From UTCHB3 sp964531325 (GTDB lineage: Bacteria; Bacteroidota; Ignavibacteria; Ignavibacteriales; Ignavibacteriaceae), in the NCBI GenBank assembly GCA_964531325.1, contig CAZHCW010000001.1, forward strand, positions 62,001 to 126,000: 64,000 nucleotides of DNA, in the 5' to 3' direction. Positions 42,795-51,584 of the stretch are shown here, in pieces. A program made the translations under genes and the position numbers. A model generated the notes under the pieces. It made no database searches, was not told the DNA's origin, and was given only the letters and a program-made list of their open reading frames with translations. Positions within the stretch are counted from its first letter, which is position 1. Each line of letters starts with the position of its first letter.

Positions 42795-44429
42795 CTACTT
42801 TTTAAAGACTCCCTCAATTACATTTCCAAAACTTCCATTTGGGGAATTAATCTTAAGGAAATTGGAAACAGTGGGGGCAATATCTGTAATTTCCACTTTC
42901 CCCCTGTATTCTCCTTTGTTAACATTCATTCCATAAAAGAGCAGAGGTACATGAGTGTCATATTCATATGGTGAGCCATGTGATGTGCCTTTGCTGTCAT
43001 GCTGTAACCACCCCGGATTAAAAACTATCCATGCGTCGCCACTTCTTTTTTTGTTGTATCCAAAGAAGTATTTACTTCTGAGTGGATCATAAGAACTTGA
43101 ACGGGTCTCAAGGTCGGTTGACTCAAAAACTTCCCTCAATTCTGAGATTTTTAAGAGTTCAGGTCTAATTATTGCGGTTACTTCGGAGATAGTGGTGTTA
43201 TACTTTTTGAGCATATCATAATCAAAGTAGATTTGATAATTTTTGATGTCTGCAATAAACTTTGTGCTGGCAGGATGGGTGAACTTCTTCCTGAGAGCTT
43301 CTTCAGCAACTTTTTCATAAGTTGAAAAATCGAGAAGACCACAATCTATATGGTTTTGTCTCACATATCCCGGAACTTCGGCTGCACCATGGTCAGCAGT
43401 CAGGAACACCAAATAATCGCCATTTGGGAATTGTTTTTTCAGAAATGTGATAAGGTCTTTTAACTCTTTATCAAGTTTTATATAAATATCAGCGGTTTCG
43501 ATTGCCTGTGGTCCGTATCTGTGACCAACATAATCGGTAGAAGAAAAGCTAAGTGTGAGCATATCTGTGAATTCACCCTGCCCCAGTTTTTCGCCAATAA
43601 TTGCAGCTTCTGCAAATTCACGGGTCAGGGTTAACCCCTGTGGAGTCCCCTCAATCGCACTAAAATTCCCCAATGCTTTTGTGATTGCGGGAATATCGTG
43701 TGGGAAAACGGGTTTTGTTTCTCCTTTAAACAGACCTTCATGTGGATTGTCATCTTCCGAACACATTGTATATCTTTCGATCGGAAACGAAGTTTCCCAC
43801 TTCATTTTCAACAATTCATTTGATCTTTTACGGGCATTATATTCTTTCGCCCACTGTGGCAGGTCGTTCATATAATAGGTGGAAGTAATCCATAACCCCA
43901 GAATTTCATCAAACCAGTAGGCACCATTGGCTGAATGACCCGCCGGAAGAATCGAACTTCGCTCCTTAATCGCAATACCAATGGTTTTTGATTTAAACGA
44001 ATTGGAGATTCTCATTTCATCTGCAATTGAGTTGGAGAGTAAAAGGCGGGGTGAATATTTCCCTTGCTCAGGTGTTCCACCAACAGCGGTCACAGTGGAA
44101 TCATCAGAACAATAAATCGACTTTTTGGAGTCCCTGTCATACCAAAAATTCCCAACAATTCCGTGCATCCATGGAGCAGTTCCCGAGAAAATTGAAGCAT
44201 GCCCGGGACCGGTATATGTCGGTAAATATGTGTATTGTGTATTACTGCACTGGTATCCATTATTTACAAGTTCTTTAAATCCCCCCTCACCAAAGAGGTC
44301 CCAATACCGGGAGATATAGTCGTACCTCATCTGATCGATAACAATCCCAACAACAAGTTTCGGTTTTTCCGCTTGCTGGGCATTAACAAAAAAAGCCATT
44401 ACAATAAATAGTGTGATAACGCGTTTCAT
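42795..44429 (-). CDS. Exported alkaline phosphatase, PafA-like (alkaline phosphatase superfamily)
   Basis: The 544-aa protein begins with a signal peptide (RVITLFIVMAFFVNAQQ). It has the superfamily metal and nucleophile motifs: VGIVIDQMRYDYISRY (Asp), TYLPTYTGPGHASIFSG (nucleophile Thr), STDYVGHRYGP (Asp and His) and VFLTADHGAAEVP (Asp-His). This arrangement matches the Thr-type, Ca-independent PafA phosphatases of Bacteroidota, which release phosphate from monoesters. It is probably periplasmic or surface-bound, and it has its own terminator. Confidence 0.92.
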   Translation of the reverse strand: MKRVITLFIVMAFFVNAQQAEKPKLVVGIVIDQMRYDYISRYWDLFGEGGFKELVNNGYQCSNTQYTYLPTYTGPGHASIFSGTAPWMHGIVGNFWYDRDSKKSIYCSDDSTVTAVGGTPEQGKYSPRLLLSNSIADEMRISNSFKSKTIGIAIKERSSILPAGHSANGAYWFDEILGLWITSTYYMNDLPQWAKEYNARKRSNELLKMKWETSFPIERYTMCSEDDNPHEGLFKGETKPVFPHDIPAITKALGNFSAIEGTPQGLTLTREFAEAAIIGEKLGQGEFTDMLTLSFSSTDYVGHRYGPQAIETADIYIKLDKELKDLITFLKKQFPNGDYLVFLTADHGAAEVPGYVRQNHIDCGLLDFSTYEKVAEEALRKKFTHPASTKFIADIKNYQIYFDYDMLKKYNTTISEVTAIIRPELLKISELREVFESTDLETRSSSYDPLRSKYFFGYNKKRSGDAWIVFNPGWLQHDSKGTSHGSPYEYDTHVPLLFYGMNVNKGEYRGKVEITDIAPTVSNFLKINSPNGSFGNVIEGVFKK

Positions 44430-44522
44430 TTCATTCCGTATGTATTATTTAAAAGTTTACCTAAAATAACATTAAAAATGATATTTTATACAAGAACTTA
44501 ATAAATTTTATGGTGCAAGACT

Positions 44523-45287
44523 ATGAAAAAATGGAGCCTAAAAGGCAAAAATGCTTTGGTAACCGGTGGAACAAAAGGAATTGGACTTGAGATAGTAGAG
44601 GAATTCCTGTCACTCGGTGCCTTTGTTTTTATTGTTGCGAGAGATGAAACCAATCTCAAGAATATTATAGATAAACACAAAGGTGAACTAATAGATGGAA
44701 TAAGTTGTGATGTCTCTGTAAAAGAGGACCGTCAAAAGATTATCAAATTACTACTGAAAAAATTCGATAAACTTGATATCCTGGTTAACAATGCCGGGTC
44801 TAATACTCGTAAAAAGGCTCATGAATATTCTGAAGAAGAAATCAAACACCTTTTTGAGTTAAACTATTTTAGTGTGGTTGAGCTGAGCAGAGGTTTGCTA
44901 CCGTTAATGAAACTTTCGCAGGTTGCCTCTATAATCAATATCAGTTCAATCGCCTCAATTCTTGATGACGGAACCGGTTTCCCCTACGCTGCTTCAAAAG
45001 CTGCTGTGAATCAATTAACAAGATCGCTTGCCGTCGAGTGGGGTAGGTATAACATCCGGGTAAATGCAATTCTTCCCTGGTTCATAAAAACTCCACTCAC
45101 AGAAGATTATCTTGCAAACAATTCAAATTATGAACGAATAGTTGGAAGAACTCCACTCAATCGTGTAGGAAGACCCGATGAAGTGTCATCTCTCGCTGCC
45201 TATCTTGCAATGGACATATCGTCTTATATAACGGGACAGGCTATTTCAGTTGATGGCGGGTTAAGTGGAAGTGTTTTTGGAAGATAA
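44523..45287 (+). CDS. SDR family NAD(P)-dependent oxidoreductase (tropinone-reductase-like)
   Basis: The 254-aa classical short-chain dehydrogenase has the cofactor motif TGGTKGIGLEIVE (residues 14-26), NNAG, the catalytic Ser in INISSIAS, and the YAASK motif with Tyr and Lys. The C-terminus SYITGQAISVDGGLSG is standard. Arg after the beta-2 strand (VARDETN) suggests NADPH. Sequence style is like the plant tropinone-reductase group, but the substrate is unknown. It is a single gene, divergent from the phosphatase. Confidence 0.93.
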   Translation: MKKWSLKGKNALVTGGTKGIGLEIVEEFLSLGAFVFIVARDETNLKNIIDKHKGELIDGISCDVSVKEDRQKIIKLLLKKFDKLDILVNNAGSNTRKKAHEYSEEEIKHLFELNYFSVVELSRGLLPLMKLSQVASIINISSIASILDDGTGFPYAASKAAVNQLTRSLAVEWGRYNIRVNAILPWFIKTPLTEDYLANNSNYERIVGRTPLNRVGRPDEVSSLAAYLAMDISSYITGQAISVDGGLSGSVFGR

Positions 45288-45301
45288 ATGATTAAAAAAA
45301 A

Positions 45302-45335
45302 GAGGCTGCCTGATATCAGATATCAAAACAGCCTC
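45302..45335. terminator. Bidirectional hairpin between convergent genes
   Basis: GAGGCTG (45302-45308) pairs with CAGCCTC (45329-45335). The 20-nt loop has its own short palindrome (GATATCAGATATC). The preceding A-run serves the minus-strand gene. The stem is identical to that at 3144-3169. Confidence 0.8.
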
Positions 45336-45341
45336 CAAGCT

Positions 45342-45674
45342 TCAGATAAAGTGGTCTGTGGCATAAACCGGATGGATCATACATTCATCCTCTTCCGTCC
45401 CAAAACAATGGCTGCATTTTTCGACAGTAAAAACAAATTTGTCTTCCTTGTCTGATGCACCAATGAAATTAAGAACGGTTTTGCAGCTCGAGCATTGAAC
45501 TATATGATACCTCTGAGATTTGCTTGAACACTCCGGACACAAATAACCAAGTTCCTCGTCTTTTAAGCCCGGCTCAAGAACGAAGAAGCTTCCACATTTC
45601 ACATTATTACATTTGGCAAAATGTTTAGCATTTGTAGCTTTTTTCGCGATAGCTCCTCCAATTATATTCAACAC
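45342..45674 (-). CDS. Small zinc-ribbon protein of unknown function
   Basis: The 110-aa protein has four cysteine pairs: CNNVKC, CPEC, CSSC and CSHC. They make two zinc-ribbon-type modules, with few other features. The start is a GTG at 45674. It has no signal peptide, so it is cytosolic. It stands divergent to the phosphohexomutase gene across a repeat array, and convergent to the SDR gene. The sequence does not show a known family that I can name. Confidence 0.75.
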   Translation of the reverse strand: MLNIIGGAIAKKATNAKHFAKCNNVKCGSFFVLEPGLKDEELGYLCPECSSKSQRYHIVQCSSCKTVLNFIGASDKEDKFVFTVEKCSHCFGTEEDECMIHPVYATDHFI

Positions 45675-45792
45675 ATCAACTTAACTTATTTACATAGAAT
45701 AAAAATATATAAAAATTTGTACCTATATAGAGATTTTGTACTTGCAAGAGAATTATTTTCGCAGGGATAAGAAACAGAGAGAAAAGAGTCTC

Positions 45793-45848
45793 AGTTCTAA
45801 AGTTCTAAAGTTCTAAAGTTCTAAAGTTCTAAAGTTCTAAAGTTTCTC
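45793..45848. repeat. Six perfect 8-bp tandem copies (AGTTCTAA) in a divergent gap
   Basis: AGTTCTAA is repeated six times without change from 45793 to 45840 and closes with AGTTTCTC. It lies in the 241-bp gap between the zinc-ribbon gene and the phosphohexomutase gene. It has the same unit as the array after glnA. Confidence 0.95.
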
Positions 45849-45915
45849 CAATCCCCCACATATCATTAAATTGAGAAATGTATTTTTAATTATTTTCTAG
45901 ATACCCGGAGATTCA

Positions 45916-47262
45916 ATGTCGAAAATCGCATGTTTTAAAGCTTATGATATCAGAGGAGTGGTTCCTTCTGAATTAAATGTTGATCTGGCATATAATATTG
46001 CCAGAGGTTACAAAAAATTCACCGGTTGCAGGTCGGTTGTTATAGGACGGGATATAAGAAAATCCTCTGAAGAATTGAGTACAGCTCTGGTAAATGGATT
46101 CCTCGATTCAGGTGTGAATGTAATTGATATCGGTTTGTGCGGTACTGAAATGGTTTATTTTGGCACTTCATATCTGAATGCCGATGGTGGAATCATGATT
46201 ACCGCATCGCACAATCCACCCGAATATAACGGAATGAAATTTGTCCGTGAAAAATCAATTCCCATAAGTTACGATTCAGGTCTCAATACGATTGAAGAAA
46301 TTATTGGTAATAATGGATTTGATCCCCTTTCGACCACAAAAGGAAACTACACACAACGAGACATTTCAGATGAATTTGTAGTACACCTTGGAACATTTTA
46401 CGATCTTAAAAAAATTAAAAAGATGAAAGTTGTCGTAAATGCCGGGAACGGATGTGTTGGACCAATGCTCGACAGGTTGGAAAAAATTCTCCCGATAGAA
46501 ATGATTAAACTTTTTAACGATGCCGATTCCAACTTCCCAAATGGTGTCCCTAATCCAATGATTGAAGCGAACCGCAAACCAACCATCGACGCAATAATCG
46601 AGAACAAAGCTGATCTTGGCGTTGCATGGGATGGTGATTACGACCGCTGCTTCTTCTTTGATGAGTCAGGTGAATTTATTGAGGGATATTACATAGTGGG
46701 TATGCTTGCTAAATCGATTTTGAAAATGAACCCCGGGGAAAAAATCATCCACGACCCGAGACTTGTATGGAACACCATCGAAGTCTGTAAAGAAGCAGGC
46801 GGCGAGGCGGTTCAATCAAAAAGCGGACATGCCTTTATCAAAGAGAAAATGAGAGAAGTTAATGCAATTTATGGTGGCGAAATGTCGGCACATCATTATT
46901 TCCGCGATAATGCATATTCTGATTCAGGACTTATTCCATTTCTCTTAGTTGTTCAGTTGATGTCAGAGGAAGGAAAATCACTTTCGCAGTTGGTAAATGA
47001 AATGATCAAAAAATATCCCTGCTCCGGCGAGATAAATTCGAAAATTGCCGATGCCCCTGCAAAACTTGAAGAGATAAAAGCAAAATACAGTGATGGAATT
47101 TTTGACTATACCGATGGTGTAAGTGTTGACTATGGTAATTGGAGATTTAACCTCAGAATGTCGAACACTGAACCAATTATCAGATTAAATGTGGAAACCG
47201 TGGGAGATATCCCATTGATGCATGCTAAAACTGAAGAGTTGCTCGCAATAATCAGAGGATAA
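45916..47262 (+). CDS. Phosphomannomutase/phosphoglucomutase
   Basis: The 448-aa alpha-D-phosphohexomutase interconverts hexose-1- and hexose-6-phosphates for sugar nucleotide supply. It starts FKAYDIRGVVP. It has the phosphoserine loop ITASHNPPEYNGMKF, the metal loop DGDYDRCFFFDE, the sugar loop YGGEMSAHHYF, and the phosphate-binding RMSNTEPIIRLNVE. The order and length fit the bifunctional PMM/PGM (ManB/AlgC) type. A terminator directly follows. Confidence 0.95.
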   Translation: MSKIACFKAYDIRGVVPSELNVDLAYNIARGYKKFTGCRSVVIGRDIRKSSEELSTALVNGFLDSGVNVIDIGLCGTEMVYFGTSYLNADGGIMITASHNPPEYNGMKFVREKSIPISYDSGLNTIEEIIGNNGFDPLSTTKGNYTQRDISDEFVVHLGTFYDLKKIKKMKVVVNAGNGCVGPMLDRLEKILPIEMIKLFNDADSNFPNGVPNPMIEANRKPTIDAIIENKADLGVAWDGDYDRCFFFDESGEFIEGYYIVGMLAKSILKMNPGEKIIHDPRLVWNTIEVCKEAGGEAVQSKSGHAFIKEKMREVNAIYGGEMSAHHYFRDNAYSDSGLIPFLLVVQLMSEEGKSLSQLVNEMIKKYPCSGEINSKIADAPAKLEEIKAKYSDGIFDYTDGVSVDYGNWRFNLRMSNTEPIIRLNVETVGDIPLMHAKTEELLAIIRG

Positions 47263-47290
47263 TTCGGATTTACATTTATAAAAATAATTT

Positions 47291-47324
47291 ATCCCCGTAA
47301 GTGACAACTTTCGGGGATTTTTTT
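47291..47324 (+). terminator. Terminator of the phosphohexomutase gene
   Basis: ATCCCCG (47291-47297) pairs with CGGGGAT (47312-47318), followed by a run of T. The T-run overlaps the stop codon of the convergent ABC gene. Confidence 0.92.
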
Positions 47325-49566
47325 ATTTCTTTTTATCGAGGCTTTTTAGCTTCCAAACCAATCCCGACACAAAAACAACAAACATCAGAACTATTACCGA
47401 TATAGCGATTCCTGCTCCATCCAAGTTAAAGCCCATCTTTTCAACCTGCAAATCAAAGGAAGTCAAGAGCGCGAGTTCAAATACCCATCGGCTTAGCCAG
47501 AAGCCCGCAAATACATCAATACCCGATTCTGCCATGGCTCTTAACGGTTGCACCATACCGGCAAAAATCACCATAGGAATCAATACCAAAGGAAGTATCG
47601 TCAGCGCAAAAGCATCTGTTTTGGAAAAAGCTGAGAGTAACAACCCCATTACGGTAGAAGTGAAGGAAGCCAGGAGCAGAATAAAAAACAACTGGATGTC
47701 ATTTTCGAAATTAAATTTATTACCTGTGATAAACACGAGTATAGTGATTTGTAAGATGGAAAACAAGAGTAGTATTGCAAGTTTTGAAACAAGATAAGCC
47801 GGAATTGAGAGGTTAACCATCCTCTCCCGTTTATAAATACTCCTCTCTTTTACTATTTCTCTCACAGAATTAGAGCAACCCAACCAAATAGCTGATACAG
47901 TGAGAACGAACAACGCTGTGGTTTCACCCTCATTCTGTTTAAAAAGAATATTTATTAAAATGGCGATAAAAGGAGCCTGAATCAGGAGAAAAGCAAGATT
48001 AAGTGTATCCCTCATCATGATTTTTAAATACCGGGATGTAAGGGTTGTCAGTTGATTAAAAATATCCGCAGTCTGTGGGACACTTTTATTAGTAGTTTGC
48101 GGCTTTTTAACTATCGTATCAGGATTTGCAAAATTGTCATAATATTTCGAATTTCTAAATTTCTGTTTCCATTGATCCGGAGTAAATTTATCCAATTCAT
48201 CGAAAATTTTTACAGGATCGTCAACTTGAAAATATTCTTTAACTTCAGAAGATGGACCAAAATAGGCTAATTTCCCGTTCTTAGCCAGAACAATCACATG
48301 GGTAAAAAATTTAAAGTTTGTTTCGCTAATATTATGTGTGATTAGTAAAACGGTTCTCCCTTCATCGGCAATCCCTCTGAGTATCTGCATCACTTCCCTG
48401 TCGGAACGGGGATCAAGTCCCGAAGTGGGTTCATCCAATACAAGAATATTTGGGTCGGTCATCAATTCCTGCGCCAGATTTACTTTTTTCCTTTGTCCAC
48501 CGCTTATCCCTTTTTTCTCCGGTGACCCAATCTTCACATTTTCAGCTTCCTGAAGTCTCAGTTTTTTGATAACTTTGCCGGCCCTCTCATCAATTTCAGT
48601 CTCCTCAAATTGATGGCCCAGCCTTAATCTTCCGGTGTAGAGGAGTGATTCCCGAACTTCAAGCTCCCTGTGCAAAATATCATCCTGTGGCACATAACCA
48701 AAGACCCCCTTAAAACTTTCCGGATTTGATACGAGTGATTCCCCGTTTATTTTAACATCACCTGATGCAGGTTTATTAATTCCACACATCAGATACATCA
48801 AAGTGGTTTTACCGGCACCCGCTCCTCCAATTAATCCAATAAACTGACCGGGAGAAATATTAAGACTTATATCATCAATCAGCCTTTTTTCTCCTGCAAA
48901 ATAGATCAAATGTTGTGCCGAGATGGCTATTTCATCAAGAGAAATCTTCGACCCACTGCGCAGCGAGGCGAGCGAAAACGGGACGCCGCCAACTGTGATA
49001 ATGTCTGTGGGTAAAATTTCAGAATTAGTGACTTTGAGTCCGTTCAGGAAGGTACCATTACTGCTGTTCAAATCTTCGAGTAACCAGGTGTTCCCCTTTT
49101 TAAATATCCGGCAATGTTTCCGGCTTACCTTGATATTGTCTATTTGGCGGTCACAAGATGGATCGCGGCCAATTATAAATTCAGATTTCCCGTTGGGTGG
49201 TGAGTCCACTCGTGCAGAAGGAGAGCCTCCCTCTAAAGTTAACCGGGCTTCCCAATCGAAAACAAATTTTGACCCAAGAGTTACAATATCCCCCTTATTC
49301 AGAGTTTTGGAAGTTATCTTTACTCCATTTACATACACCCCATTTGAAGAATTTTTGTCGTTAATAACCACCTTTCCGTTATCAACAATCAGTTCGCAAT
49401 GAAAATTTGAGACTGCGGGATTATTCAAAACAACTTTGTTACCCTCTCCCCTTCCAATGGTAATTACGGTTGAGCTGCTCTGCTTCTGTGACATCGGAGC
49501 CCCACAATCGACACAAAATTTCGCTATATCATTATTTTGGTTCTTGCAAACGGGACAAATTTTCAC
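47323..49566 (-). CDS. FHA-FHA-ABC transporter, ABCG-like, with zinc ribbon
   Basis: The 747-aa protein begins with a zinc ribbon (CPVCKNQNNDIAKFCVDCGAP). Two FHA domains follow (about 31-107 with NPAVSNFHCEL and NSSNGVYVNG; about 128-200 with VSRKHCRI and NSSNGTFLNG). The ABC ATPase at about 215-450 has Walker A GGAGAGKTT, signature ISGGQRKK and LVLDEPTSGLDP. An ABC-2 membrane part with six helices closes it. FHA domains bind phosphothreonine, so activity may be set by a Ser/Thr kinase, which is not in this window. The start is a GTG overlapping the upstream stop (GTGA). The substrate is unknown. Confidence 0.93.
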   Translation of the reverse strand: MKICPVCKNQNNDIAKFCVDCGAPMSQKQSSSTVITIGRGEGNKVVLNNPAVSNFHCELIVDNGKVVINDKNSSNGVYVNGVKITSKTLNKGDIVTLGSKFVFDWEARLTLEGGSPSARVDSPPNGKSEFIIGRDPSCDRQIDNIKVSRKHCRIFKKGNTWLLEDLNSSNGTFLNGLKVTNSEILPTDIITVGGVPFSLASLRSGSKISLDEIAISAQHLIYFAGEKRLIDDISLNISPGQFIGLIGGAGAGKTTLMYLMCGINKPASGDVKINGESLVSNPESFKGVFGYVPQDDILHRELEVRESLLYTGRLRLGHQFEETEIDERAGKVIKKLRLQEAENVKIGSPEKKGISGGQRKKVNLAQELMTDPNILVLDEPTSGLDPRSDREVMQILRGIADEGRTVLLITHNISETNFKFFTHVIVLAKNGKLAYFGPSSEVKEYFQVDDPVKIFDELDKFTPDQWKQKFRNSKYYDNFANPDTIVKKPQTTNKSVPQTADIFNQLTTLTSRYLKIMMRDTLNLAFLLIQAPFIAILINILFKQNEGETTALFVLTVSAIWLGCSNSVREIVKERSIYKRERMVNLSIPAYLVSKLAILLLFSILQITILVFITGNKFNFENDIQLFFILLLASFTSTVMGLLLSAFSKTDAFALTILPLVLIPMVIFAGMVQPLRAMAESGIDVFAGFWLSRWVFELALLTSFDLQVEKMGFNLDGAGIAISVIVLMFVVFVSGLVWKLKSLDKKK

Positions 49567-50465
49567 GGTTTTAATATCTCCTTTAGATCAAAAGACCCTT
49601 TATGGGATAGTGGAATTGTTGACTCCTGTCCGATCAGAGTGACGACCAACAATCCTTTAACTTCATATTTTACCTTTCCCCCGGAAGTGAACAGACCCAA
49701 AAGAGTTGAAGGACTCGCTGAAATTAAGTCGCCCACAAAACAACTTGAATTGATCACAGCCTCACCCCCCCTCTCATTCCTGCCAACATTAACAGCTTCC
49801 TGTAATTCTAATTTCCCGGTGATTTTCCCTCCGGTAAAAACAAATCCACTGTCGATTGACTCAACCACAAGTTCTATATTGTAAGGGTTATTTATCTCCA
49901 CAATAAGTTGAAACTTGACGGAGTCACCTTCGAGAGTAATGTCTTTTACCGATTTTATTGTGATTAGAGAATCCGGAGTGGCTTTGTTTTCACCTGTAAA
50001 AAGAGATTTTCCCATCTCAAGTGGCAGAGGTATATCGATTAATACAGGAATCGAAATGAATGATACCCCCGCAATCGCCTTACCCGTTACGGTTAAATGG
50101 AGAGTGTCCCTGAGTCGTTCGAGTAAAGGAAGCGTTTCTTTTAGCCAGAGATTAAGATGAAATTTCAAGTCAACAACGGAATCCGTTGGAAGTTCAACGA
50201 GAGTATCCACCGAAATATCCCCAATCTTTATTCCGGTTTCTTTTAATTCAGCTTTTAGTTTTTCGAGTTTCAGAGGGAGAAATGAGATATTTTTTATACC
50301 GACTGTTACCTCGGCGTTTAGCGTGGTGTCATTTATCGATAAAACTTTGAAGGAGCGAAAGCCACTGTATTGAGGAGTTTGTTTTGAGATAACTATATAC
50401 CCGATGATTCCCGCTGATATCAAAAGCAGAACCAGAACACTTATAATGATACTTTTTTTGTTCAT
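49563..50465 (-). CDS. LEA type 2-like membrane-anchored protein
   Basis: The 300-aa protein has one N-terminal TM helix (IIISVLVLLLISAGIIGYIVI). Two beta-sandwich domains of the LEA2/WHy type follow (about 35-150 and 165-280): LNAEVTVGIKNISFLPLKLE and VKFQLIVEINNPYNIELVVE with the NPY motif. LEA2 domains are usually periplasmic and may bind lipids or proteins; the function in bacteria is unclear. It overlaps the FHA-ABC gene by 4 bp, so the two are likely partners. Confidence 0.83.
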   Translation of the reverse strand: MNKKSIIISVLVLLLISAGIIGYIVISKQTPQYSGFRSFKVLSINDTTLNAEVTVGIKNISFLPLKLEKLKAELKETGIKIGDISVDTLVELPTDSVVDLKFHLNLWLKETLPLLERLRDTLHLTVTGKAIAGVSFISIPVLIDIPLPLEMGKSLFTGENKATPDSLITIKSVKDITLEGDSVKFQLIVEINNPYNIELVVESIDSGFVFTGGKITGKLELQEAVNVGRNERGGEAVINSSCFVGDLISASPSTLLGLFTSGGKVKYEVKGLLVVTLIGQESTIPLSHKGSFDLKEILKP

Positions 50466-50482
50466 AAGGTGTTACCCCTGTT

Positions 50483-51208
50483 TTACTTCATTTTTTCTAT
50501 TCTTTTTGCTCTTTCCAGTGAGAGGGGATGCGAAGCAACAAAATCGTTTACAGGGTCTCTCTCACTTTCTGCGAAATGAATAACGAGTCTTTTAAAGAAG
50601 TCTATACCGCCTTTTTTGTTGTAGCCGGCTTTTTGCATCATTTTCACTCCAAAATCATCAGCTTCAAACTCGTCATATTTATTAAATGGTATATCATAAA
50701 CTGACTTCATAGCATCTACAAGCATCGCAAGTGTAACATTTACTTTACCCGCAATATAAGTGAGTTTGATTTTATTGATGCAGTGTTTTTTATCGATATG
50801 AGCCAGTTCGTGGGCTATTACAAAGGCGAGTTCATCTTCTGATTTAACAAAATCCAAGAGACCGGTGTTGATATATACTCTCCCTCCGGCGATTGCAAAA
50901 GCATTCACTTCTTTATCTGAAACAATTTTATAGCTGTACTTAATATTTTTTCTGGATACTTTTTTTACCACTTTATTGAAAATCTTTTTTACATCCCACT
51001 TTTTTGTGGAACCGGTTTTAATCCCGGCTTCAATTTCGGCACCCAGAGCAATTCCGATATCATTCTCTTCTGATTCACTGATATCGAGGATATTTAACGA
51101 TATCTTAGTCAAGTCGTTGATTGTGCCGGCGATCTCATCAAAGATACTTCCCTGCGCCATCAAAAGCTGAGCCGGGATCACTAACCAAATTAAGATTTTC
51201 ATTTTCAT
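50483..51208 (-). CDS. M48-family metalloprotease, exported
   Basis: The 241-aa protein has a signal peptide (LIWLVIPAQLLMAQG). The zinc site HELAH is followed by a third ligand in the EFEADDFGVKMM segment, typical of M48 (HtpX/BepA/LoiP-like) peptidases. NAFAIAGGRVYINTGLLDF is the usual stretch before it. It ends with ASHPLSLERAKRI, the common M48 ending. It probably acts in the periplasm on outer-membrane proteins. It is 8 bp downstream of a lipoprotein gene and 17 bp upstream of the LEA2-like gene. Confidence 0.93.
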   Translation of the reverse strand: MKMKILIWLVIPAQLLMAQGSIFDEIAGTINDLTKISLNILDISESEENDIGIALGAEIEAGIKTGSTKKWDVKKIFNKVVKKVSRKNIKYSYKIVSDKEVNAFAIAGGRVYINTGLLDFVKSEDELAFVIAHELAHIDKKHCINKIKLTYIAGKVNVTLAMLVDAMKSVYDIPFNKYDEFEADDFGVKMMQKAGYNKKGGIDFFKRLVIHFAESERDPVNDFVASHPLSLERAKRIEKMK

Positions 51209-51215
51209 TTTTAAC

Positions 51216-51572
51216 CTATTTCAAAAGGTTAAAAAAATCGAGTGCATTACCCGTGTTGAGAGTACATTCCCAACCTGTTTCTTTTTTTTCAAATTTAAGA
51301 GATCCCGGAATCTCCTTTTGGACTCCAACTATGGGCACAGGTTTGTTTAGATCAAATTTGTAATCAACTTCATATTCAGTTTTACTCTCTCCAATATATC
51401 CTTCTTTTACCACTCTGAAGTTGACAGCTTCATATTCCTCACCCAAAAGACTTTTGACTGTTGCCCTTACTTTGTCAAATTCTTTATCCATCATCGAACC
51501 CGAAGGAATATCTTTACATCCGGAAAAAAACAACCCCGCAACAACTAAACTAAACAATACTATCTTTTTCAT
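51216..51572 (-). CDS. Small lipoprotein of unknown function
   Basis: The 118-aa protein has a lipoprotein signal with lipobox FFSGC at about residues 15-19. The mature part alternates short helices and strands (VRATVKSLLGEEYEAVNFRV ... YEVDYKFDLNKPV). I do not recognise a family. It lies directly downstream of lnt, the enzyme that finishes lipoproteins, and upstream of the M48 protease, in one operon. Confidence 0.8.
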   Translation of the reverse strand: MKKIVLFSLVVAGLFFSGCKDIPSGSMMDKEFDKVRATVKSLLGEEYEAVNFRVVKEGYIGESKTEYEVDYKFDLNKPVPIVGVQKEIPGSLKFEKKETGWECTLNTGNALDFFNLLK

Positions 51573-51584
51573 TTAATCCTCAGT

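Noticed and set aside
48923..49402. 159-codon plus-strand frame
   Set aside because: It is antisense to the FHA domains of the ABC gene and has no recognisable motif.
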